A stretch of DNA of 31,504 nt, from the NCBI GenBank assembly GCA_009733775.1, contig WOGZ01000358.1, forward strand, positions 1 through 31,504, written 5' to 3'. The stretch is from Alectoria sarmentosa. Taxonomy: Eukaryota; Ascomycota; Lecanoromycetes; Lecanorales; Parmeliaceae. This document shows, piece after piece, positions 22,632 through 31,504 of this stretch. The notes below the pieces were generated by a model. It had not been told where the DNA came from. It did no database searches and saw nothing but the letters and a program-made list of their open reading frames with translations. A program made the translations under genes and the position numbers. How positions within the stretch are numbered: the first letter of the stretch is position 1; every line of letters begins with the position of its first letter.

Positions 22632-25600
22632 GCTCGCCTCCCCGCACCTACCCATGGCTTTCTTCCTATTCCAGGACGCTGCATTCGTAGGCGCACTTGC
22701 ATGGTCAGTCTTCATTATCCGACTATTCCTTCATTCTATGGGTGAGATTTTAAACTACCGTAGGATTCTCTATCGCCTTTGGCAGATCAATCGAAAGCCT
22801 GTGGAGGAACTTCAAGAGCTCTTGGGCTTGGATATTCCTCCCATACCTGAAGTTTCCTTGGCTGGTATCATATCTGACGCGGTTCTGCTGTATTGGAAGC
22901 CTCCGGACAATCAGGCGGCATCCCTCAAGCACACCATACAGGTCAACGGAATCAAAGGTACGCCTTCTCCCTGGGTCACGACAAGCTTTTCTCGAGCAAT
23001 GCTAATCTAATACGCTCAAAGTTGGCGAATTCAGTCGAGGAGACACTTCCATCCAGATAACCGGTTTGAAGCCCGGCAACTACTACAACATTCGAGTCCT
23101 TGCGACAAACTCCGCGAAATTTACGTCGCTTGGACCCCTTATACGTTTGCGTACCACTCCCTCGCCCAAGTCTAATACACAGGCCGCTAGTACTCCGGGC
23201 GATCCTGCTGGCGAAACTGAGCCTGCTGCTGTTCGTGCTACATCTACGCCCTTCGAAGCGACTCTCCCATCTCCAATTGTCCGGGAGTTTAGTAATGCCC
23301 AGCATCAGACAAAGAGAACAGTGTCAGGTCGACGAAGTTCACCGGCAGCCTCCGGCGGTGAACAGCCCAATGGACAAATCATCCAGACAGAGGGCAGTGA
23401 TGAGGACGAATCTCAAGATACTATCTTACGCCTAACTGAGAGGCTTGATTTCTTGAGAAATGAGGTCCAAAGAGCAGACAGGGAAACATTTGAAGAAGAA
23501 CAGGAATCTAAGCGGTATTTGGCAGAGCTTACCAAGGAGAGAGATGGTCTAAAGCAAGTCCTCAAAGAAAAAGAAGAAGCAAGCTCGGAACTCCGGAGAC
23601 ACGGCAACCATTTGGATAAGCTGAACAGAACAGCCCAAAGTAAAAAAGCTGCGAAAGAAAAGCAACTGCAGCAGAAGAAAGCCGATAGACAGAAACTCAG
23701 GGATGACACCGAAAGATGGGATAGAGAAGCATTTGAGATGAAGCGAGACTCAGAAGATATGGAGAGGGAAAAGGCCGACGTCGTTGCTAACAAGGACAAA
23801 GAGGTTGCAGACACACGAAAAGGCATTGCCGAAGATATTGCTGTCATTAAATCGTTGGAGGAAGAAATTCGTATTATAGGCGTCCAAATCAAGGCAATGG
23901 AGAAAGATAGAGAGAAAATGAGCAATGACGGAAGCGATGAACGTGAGCGCTCTAGGTCTGAGAGAGAGAACGATCAAGAGTGGGAGACAAAGCTTCAGGC
24001 AATCCAAGCCCAGTTGGGATCGTTCTGGCAGGCCGCCCAACATGCCGAATTAGAGAGGCACCAGGCCGAGGAGCACTTGAACTGGTGGCTTACCAAGCGC
24101 GCAAGAAATCCAGAACAGTTCGCCCCAATTCCATCTCTAGACTTAGCTTCTTCAATCCAACATAGCAGGTCACGGAGGAGTCGACAAAACAACTCACGCG
24201 CGAGCACGATGTCTTCTCCCCCAGCTAGCTACCCGAGCGGATCCGTCTCGTTCCATAACGGCGCTGCTATTTCCCCACCATTTGCAGCACCATCACCATT
24301 CTTCAACATGAGTAATGGGATGACTGTTCCTTCTGGATCGGAGCGGATAGGACTGTCGCAGACTGAAGCCGAGATATTGACTGGTGGAGGCCCGATGAGC
24401 CCGGCTGCCAACAATCTTCTTCCTTCCAATCTTTTTCGGGATGACGATGTCATTGCCCAGCGCTTCACTGATACAGCTGATCAGGAGCCCTTCGGTACTG
24501 CAAATCCGGATCTTTTTCTTGGACATGTCGTATCAAACTCAGACGTATCGGCTTATGGGCCTCATACACCTGTATCTGCAGGCAGTCGAGCAGGGAGTCT
24601 CTTCTCGAGTCCGCATGATAGTCTACATAACTTACATGGCTATCAATCACGCCCAGACCCATTTATTGAAGGGGAAAATAACCTGGTCAATCCGACGAGC
24701 GCGCCTTTCCAATCTTCGATAGCTGCAGACTCCAATCCGTTAGTCACCAGCAGGCTCGCCAATCTTTTCTCTTCAACTTTTAATCGCCAGAGGTTAAAGC
24801 CTAGCACACAAGAGCCTCCCCTTCTAGGTACACTAAAGCAAGGGCAAAGCCAGTCTTTCCCTCGGAACTTAGAGCAAGATCACCTCGATCCGAGCGGGAG
24901 TCGACGACGAAGAGGGAGCCATGGTAATTGGGCCAACCCAATGGCGGGACTCTTGAACCGAAATACAGGGAATCCAGAGGATTCTGGGCTTATCACTGCT
25001 CGCACGGGCTCCGGCCGCAGAAGTCGACTAAACATGTTCGGTTCCAAATTTGACGGATTAGAATCCACGGCTTTTGCGGATCAAGCGTCTTCTTCCAGAC
25101 CTTCTTCGACGTATTCTTATGACCAGGTTCTCCCGAGGCCATCGAGCGATAGTCAACGCCTCGGATGGGCAGCACCAGACAGCCTTCCAACCCGTAGTAG
25201 CCCACTGGGCGTGAACTGGTCCACAGGCAGTGGGCCGTGGCCGCGCGCTCCATCACGCCGTCCTTCGGTGCAACATGGGTCGACTAGTAATCTCTCTATT
25301 GGTAGTACACCCCTTGATCCTGAAGGGTATGCTGGATCATTTTCAAAGCAGAGTTCTGAACAAGCTCCCATTGGCACGCGGCCTCAGTCCTCTCAGCGAC
25401 CCGTCACTCCCAGATTGAATCCTGCCGCTCCAAGCTTCAAGACACTCTTCACTCGGGGAGACGCAAAGAAAACGACAAAAGGCGACAAGACTGGCAGCAA
25501 GAATACGGAAAAGCACAAAGACAAGGATGGCGAGAAGGGAGAAATCGACGAAATCGATTCCGTTCTCGATTCTTCACCTCAAAACCCAAGACTCTCCCGA

Positions 25601-25996
25601 GATGCTCAATCCATCACCACAGCGACTTCAACTGCAGATTCTCACGACTCCTTTGATCGTTCCACATCTGGGACTCCCTCGGAAGCGATGACCCCGTCCG
25701 GAACCAAGGAGACATTGATGCAAAAAATCACCCGCAAAAGTAGCTCCAGCAAGTTCAACGTACCTTGGGGCAAAAAGCGAGACCTACCTTCAACGCCGGG
25801 AGAGATCGACGAGTTGGCAAATAATGAGGAGCTTCTAGGAAAGAGTGTCGAGAGCGCTGGTAGTACACCACAGCAGGATAAGAGTAGCCGTTCGAGTATC
25901 TCATGGCCGAACATTCGAAGGAAGAGTCGAAAGGGGGATCCCTCTGTGAATAATTTAATCGAGAGGGGCAGCGAATTAGGAGATGACGATGATTAG
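22573..25996 (+). CDS. Membrane-anchored fibronectin type III / coiled-coil protein
   Basis: Predicted exons 22573-22957 and 23022-25996 give 1119 aa. The 64-bp intron has a GT donor, an AG acceptor and a GCTAATCTAA branch-like site, and it lies inside the FN3 domain. Order: a hydrophobic, probably membrane-spanning segment (about residues 28-56, starting MAFFLFQDAAF); a short basic/amphipathic stretch; an FN3 domain (about 88-175, with LYWKPPD, ITGLKPGNYYNIRVLATNS and PLIRLRT); a long charged coiled coil (about 262-490); then a Ser/Pro/Gly-rich disordered tail with Lys-rich clusters, ending GDDDD. Such FN3-coiled-coil proteins occur in other filamentous ascomycetes, but I cannot name a function. 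A role at a membrane or cortex is inference. Start choice is uncertain: the frame is open from 22372 and ATGs at 22372, 22573 and 22654 are possible. I prefer 22573 because upstream residues look like non-coding leader. Confidence 0.82.
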
Positions 25997-26180
25997 CGGC
26001 AACCAATTGCTATAAGAGCCAAGCCAAGATTTAATTCGCTTTGAATGCTGTAAAATAGAAGGATAAAAAGTGCTTTTGCAGGGAACCAGCTAGCTCTTTC
26101 CGTAAAACACCGTCCCTTCCCTCGACGGTCTGCCATCGAGATCTCAAACACACAAAATAGGTTTTTCTTCTCGTAAATCG
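25997..26180. other. 3' flank of the FN3 gene
   Basis: Normal-composition DNA between the stop codon and the boundary MITE; presumably the 3' untranslated region and terminator. No further gene is seen. Confidence 0.5.
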
Positions 26181-26369
26181 TAAGAGTATGGGTCATTAAT
26201 CATGCATATAGGGAAACTCAAACTTTCTAAGTCCCACTGAGGTAAGTTTGCCGGCTTCACTGTGGGACTCGGAAATTTTTGATTTTCCCTCTTAGTAGAA
26301 CTTAGAAATTTTAAGGTTTTCGCCCGCAAAACTTTTTCCTATATGCATGATTAATAATTTATACTCTTA
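26181..26369. mobile_element. 189-bp MITE with 36-bp terminal inverted repeats
   Basis: The arms 26181-26216 and 26334-26369 are inverted copies. They pair at 31 of 36 positions, and all five mismatches are C-to-T or G-to-A on the right-hand arm. The element begins TAAGAGTAT and ends ATACTCTTA, so a TA target duplication as in Tc1/mariner-type elements is possible. Inside are further hairpins: AGTCCCAC (26230-26237) pairs with GTGGGACT (26262-26269). It has no coding capacity and sits exactly where composition falls from normal to AT-rich. Confidence 0.82.
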
Positions 26370-27484
26370 ATATAATATATGCTTGAATGTTAAAATATAG
26401 ATTTTTATAAAAATGTTTAAGTGTAAAACGTAAATATAATTATTAACATCGCTTAATGCTTAAACACCTTTAAATTTAAAATATATATTTTCAATATTAA
26501 AATTATATATATTAAATACGATTAAGTAATATATAAAAAAATTAATTATTATTATTTTAAAAATTAATTATTTGAAATACTAAATTAAAAGTTTTATATA
26601 AATATTTTTTTAATAAATATAATTACGAGTCGAGTTAAATATTTTAATAAAAATAATTATTTTACTTTTATAATAATATACGTCTTTTTTCAACTTTTTC
26701 TTTTTTTTATAATAAATTTTTCTCGAATATTAATTTAATTAATTAATTGTTTATACGCGCGTTTATTTAAATTATAAAAAGTAATTATAAGCGATTACAT
26801 AAATTATAAATATAAGAAAATTCTTTAACGACGAAGTTATTATAAAATAACAACTTTTATTATTTTTCGAATATTCGATTTCGATACGTAAATAATAACA
26901 TTATATTAAATAATATAAACATTATTTAAATATTAATCGTATTCGAAAAAGATATTTATAATAAAATTATTAAAAAAAGCGAATTATTTGCTTATTAACG
27001 AATATTATTTTAAAAATTTATTTATATTAATTATTTAATAATATTTTTAATATTTTTAAAAATAATAAATATTTAATATAAATCGTTAATTTTTATAATT
27101 TATATAAAAATTTAATAATTATTTTGAAATATAAAATAAAATATAAATATATATTTTAAATTTAAATTTAATTTTCTTTAATCGCAATTATAATTAAATA
27201 TTTAAATATTTAAAATTTTATATATTTAAAAAAAAAAAAAAAAAATTTTAACTTTTAATTATATGAAAATAAAGTTTTTAAAATTTATAAACTTTATATA
27301 AAAAGGTTTTTTATTAAATTATAAGTTTTTTTATAATAAATATTTTTTCAATTTTTCGAAATTATTTTTTAATAACGAGTTTACAAATTAATTTATATTA
27401 AATTTAATAAATTTTTAAAAGTTTTCTTTAACGATCGCATATATCGATTATAATATATGTTAATATATTTATTTAATTATTAGT
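26370..27484. mobile_element. AT-rich degenerate DNA, no gene
   Basis: Very AT-rich, with stops in all frames and a long A-tract near 27230. The composition matches the copia region, so it is probably another RIP-degraded element, but I recognise no domain. Confidence 0.45.
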
Positions 27485-30070
27485 ATATATAAAGGAATAA
27501 TGTAAAACTAAGTTAAAATATCTTAAATTTATATGTGCAGTCAATCATAAATTCAGAATTATTACGCCTTTCGGTTAACGCTCGAGTAGCGACTTTTAGG
27601 CCTTTCAAGCGCCCTTATCAAAATTGTATATAAAAATTTTACTTTTTTTGCTCCTTATTTTCTTAAAAATATAAATTTTTCATAATTTCGTAGATTATAA
27701 AACTCGATTTGCGCTTTTCAATAATATAAAAATTATCAAGTTTGGTGTATTATCAATAAAATGAAAAAACATTCAAAAATCGATTTTCAAATCACACGAG
27801 GTCTATCGGAAGCGAGTAATATTTTTTTCGTTCAAGCTATTTATCTGCGAAGTCGCGTATTATCATTATTCTTTTATTATATTATTAATTTATCAATTAA
27901 TTATTAATATAAATATATTCGCTTTTAAAAATCCTCGTTTAAATATTATTAAATATCTTAAACATATATTCGCGTTTTATTCGTTTTTTGAAGTTTTTAT
28001 TAACGCTTATAAGTCATTTTTCGGCGAATTCGCTATTATTAATAATCGAGACCGAAAACGAGCTTAATAATCATTTTTTATTATTTATAAATGCGTAAAA
28101 AGATTTTTAAAAAGATTTCGAATAGATTTCTCGTTTTCATAGCCGTCGTTTTTTTAAGTTAATCGATTTTCGTTATTTCAAAACGCGCTCTTTCTCTTTA
28201 TCTCGTTTATTATTTTCTCTTTTATTTAACGATACGTCTTTTACATTTTTAAACGATTAAAAAATGTTTTAATCGATATAAAGAATCCTTTATTACGAGA
28301 TTTATTAATAGATTTTTTTAATATTAATTTTTTTAACAATTCTTTTTCAAATTCGTTTTTCAATTTTCTTTTGATAATTATTCAATTTTCAATAAAATTA
28401 ACAAATTATATTGCGCGTTATTTATATATTATAAAATTTCTACGATATGATTTCGATCTTATAAATTAGATTTGCGATCGATGTGATACGACGTTATTTA
28501 TAAATGAGATATTTGAATAATGTTGTGATAACGATAAAATTAAAGTCGTTACATTTAAAATAAACGTTTTATAAAACGACGATTTAAATAACGATTAAAA
28601 CGAAAATAAAGAATATTAAAAGAGCGTTGAAATAAATATAAATTATTTTATTAATTTCAACGAGCGTAATATTAATAATATGTTACACTTTTTAAAACTT
28701 GATATTATAACTTTAATTAATAAATATAAAAAATATCGCGTTTATAATATTCAATATAATAACGTCGTCTCGATAATCTTATAATAAATTATTATTAATC
28801 ACTCGATAATTTCATTCACGTGTAAGATGCAAAAGGCGATTATTATTTATATATTCATTTTAACGTCTTTAAAAGACGAAAGATCGGTTTTTAAACAAAT
28901 TTACATTATAAATAACATTCAAAAATAGCTTATAACACGATATGACTTTTTTTCGATCGCGTTTTTTGTATTAATATTATCAAATATGATTATTATAATA
29001 ATATCAAATAATGATTTTATCGAAAAATAGTTATTTTTTTTAAAAGCATTAATTTTTATATTATTGTTTTCAAAACGATATTTGAAAGATTGAAAATCGA
29101 TTTAGTTATATGAGATTATAAGTTATTGTATAAAAACTCGTAACATCATAATTCACGCATTTATAATCGTTTTATTTTAAATGAAATGATTATTGCTTGA
29201 AAAGACGATATAAATAATTTATTAAACATATTCGAGACGAAAAACGTTTTGATTAAGGCTTAAAATAACGATAAATATAATGTTTTATATTAACATTTCG
29301 TTTATATGCCATTGCGTTATTCTTTTATTTTTTCATTTAACGAATAATCATAACATAATAACATATTTATTATAAATATTTCATTTGATGAAAATCTTTT
29401 TATCAATCGAAATAATAATAATAATTTCGTTTCACGAGTTAATAATCGAGAAGGTTTAACACGAGTTATATTAATTTCTATTTATAAGTTTATTTTTTTA
29501 TCTCTTTAAGTTCATCAAGTTAATTCTTTATAAATATTTTATATAAATTCGTTTTATTAAATTCAATCGTCTTTTTCATTGCGATAAATTATTTTAATAT
29601 TTCGTTTACGATGTATATATAATCGTTGAAAACAATCGATTTTATTAAATGAAACAAAATTAAAAGATTATTCAAATTGATATTTATTAAGCAATTATTA
29701 ATGTTTAAATTAATGAAATTATTATAAGCGTATAAGTTAATAAATAACGTATTATTCTTTCTTTTTTATATTAAAAAGATTTACGATTTATAAAATAACT
29801 TTATTAAAATTATATGATCTTGATTATTAAATTTGATCGATTAAATATCTTTATTATTTTCATTTATAACTCAAAATGAATTAAAATTATCATTAATTTA
29901 TTATTTAACGAATTAATTATTAATCGATTTGATTTAATAATAAAAATGTTTAAATTGAAATTAAAGGTTTTCATAAATAATATTTTGAAAAAAAAGATAT
30001 TTGATAAGTTTTTTTTCATTTTTTTTAATAGATTCATTTATAATAAATCTTTTAAAGACACGTTAATCAG
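27485..30070. repeat. Unidentified RIP-degraded repeat, right copy (inverted relative to 1-2593)
   Basis: Reverse complement of 1-2593, aligning over about 2.6 kb with mainly transition differences. Position 1 of the window corresponds to about 30080 here. The CG-rich hairpin of the left copy recurs near 27569-27616. No domain is identified. Confidence 0.8.
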
Positions 30071-31504
30071 ATAATTAATGCAAATTATAATCTTTAAAAA
30101 TGCTTTTAACACGATTTAATCCTTCATATATCATAATTCTTATTTATAAATCTTATAATGTTCTCAAATTTTTTCTTTTTATCTTGAAAATCGAATTATG
30201 ATCGATTAAAATTTCGATAATTAATTTTAATTTTAATTGATTTTTGCGAGTAAAAGGTCGAGTTTCGACGTATTATTATATTATAAAATTTCAAAAATAA
30301 GAATTATCGCATACTCATATATTTATTATATTATATTTTAAAAATCGTTGTTTAAACGTTAACGAGATAAACGTTATTATTAATGTTAAGATTTTTGATT
30401 ATATACGATTTTTCAATCTTTATATTATCGTGATTAAATATATAATTTATAATAATTATAATCATTACGTTATAAATCAAATAAATATTATTTCATTTTG
30501 TTGAAATTCGAATAAAGATAAATGCAATAAGCGATTTTTAAAGGAATTTAATGATCACATTATTTTTAAATTAAACATCAAATATTTTATTTATCATCGA
30601 CATAAATTTGCTATGATTTCAGAAAATGAATTTATATAAAATTGTTGAATGGTGTTTTATAATTCGTATTTGTCGATTAAATATAATATTCACATCAATA
30701 TAAAGATTTACGTTAACGTCAAAATTTATAAATATATTTTCAAATACGTTTATAAAAATAATGATTAAATTAGTTTTCGAATGAAGCGAATGAATAAAAA
30801 TAATATAATAAATTCGATAAATAAGATTTAAAAGTATCAAGACGCACGTTAAATGAGGTTAATAAACACTTATTAAAGAATATTTGATTTTAAATTATAT
30901 GATTATAATTTTGTTATAAAGCGATTATTTATTTATTTTTCAAATTAATAAATTATAATCTTTGATAATAATTTTCAATTATCTAACATAATAATAGCAA
31001 ACGAACGTTAGATTTTTTTTATAATTTTTTTTTAATTAAATATACGACGTTAATAATAAAGATAATTAATAGATTTTTTTTATATTAATTTATTAAAGCA
31101 TTACGTTTGAAAAAAGAACATTTAAGATATTTAAAAATGAAATTTATATTAAAGACGAATCGATATTATTGCGAGAATATATTATATTAATTTCAACGCA
31201 AACGAACTTTATTATTTACGTTTTCTTTTTTTAAATATATCGAATTCTTTATTTTATAAGAATTTATAAACGATAAACGATGATTTTTTTTTAAGTTATT
31301 ATGTCGTTTATGTAATAAAAGATTTTACGCATAATAACGTCGAATAAAATAAGATTTTAAAAGAAATAAATATTTAAAAGAGCGAAGGCTCTTTACGAAG
31401 TTTATTTATAATAATTTTATTCAATTATGAATTTAATAAATCGTTTAATTTTATAAAATAAATATAAAACGAGATATATAATTTAATTTAATTAATATAT
31501 AAAA
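30071..31504. mobile_element. AT-rich continuation of the right repeat copy
   Basis: This lies beyond the point where the left copy is cut by the window edge, so it probably continues the same element. Short frames (for example 30619-30840 minus) are AT-biased and unrecognised. No gene is seen. Confidence 0.4.

Noticed and set aside
23100..25914. Many open frames antisense or out of frame within the FN3 gene
   Set aside because: They are shadows of a long, compositionally biased coding exon.

Overview
The window looks like a piece of a filamentous ascomycete (Pezizomycotina) genome. Two intron-bearing genes sit in a block of ordinary base composition (about 18.6-26.3 kb). Extremely AT-rich DNA surrounds the block on both sides and has no intact genes. 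The AT-rich parts are old transposons that look degraded by repeat-induced point mutation (RIP). Repeat copies differ almost only by transitions, mostly at CpA/TpG, CpG is still common, and several recognisable reverse-transcriptase frames carry Trp-to-stop and Asp-to-Asn changes. Class or genus cannot be named from this alone.

Layout. 1 to about 2593 is one copy of an unidentified repeat; a second copy lies inverted at about 27485 to at least 30070, so the pair brackets the rest of the window. About 2.6-10.3 kb holds a plus-strand Ty1/copia retrotransposon: the integrase C-terminus, reverse transcriptase and RNase H can still be read. Two small LTR elements without genes (TRIM-like, 975 and 1025 bp) are inserted in it, each with matched LTRs and a 5-bp target duplication. 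About 10.64-10.70 kb is a sliver of normal-composition DNA. 10701-18615 is a minus-strand non-LTR retrotransposon (LINE, Tad/I-like), delimited by an exact 11-bp duplication, with a (CA)n 3' tail and three 19-bp repeats at its 5' end.

The gene block starts with a 267-bp imperfect palindrome (18661-18927). The lipin/Pah1 phosphatidate phosphatase gene follows (minus strand, five exons, 783 aa predicted). It is transcribed divergently from a gene for a large membrane-anchored fibronectin-III/coiled-coil protein (plus strand, two exons, about 1119 aa predicted). A 189-bp MITE with 36-bp inverted repeats lies exactly on the right-hand boundary: its gene-side arm is intact and its AT-side arm carries only C-to-T-type changes.

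Pah1 makes diacylglycerol at the nuclear/ER membrane. The partner gene has no function I can name beyond its domains. No rRNA, tRNA, CRISPR array or intact transposase was found. The new material is mostly architectural: the nested mini-LTR elements, the precisely bounded LINE, and the boundary MITE that records where RIP stopped.
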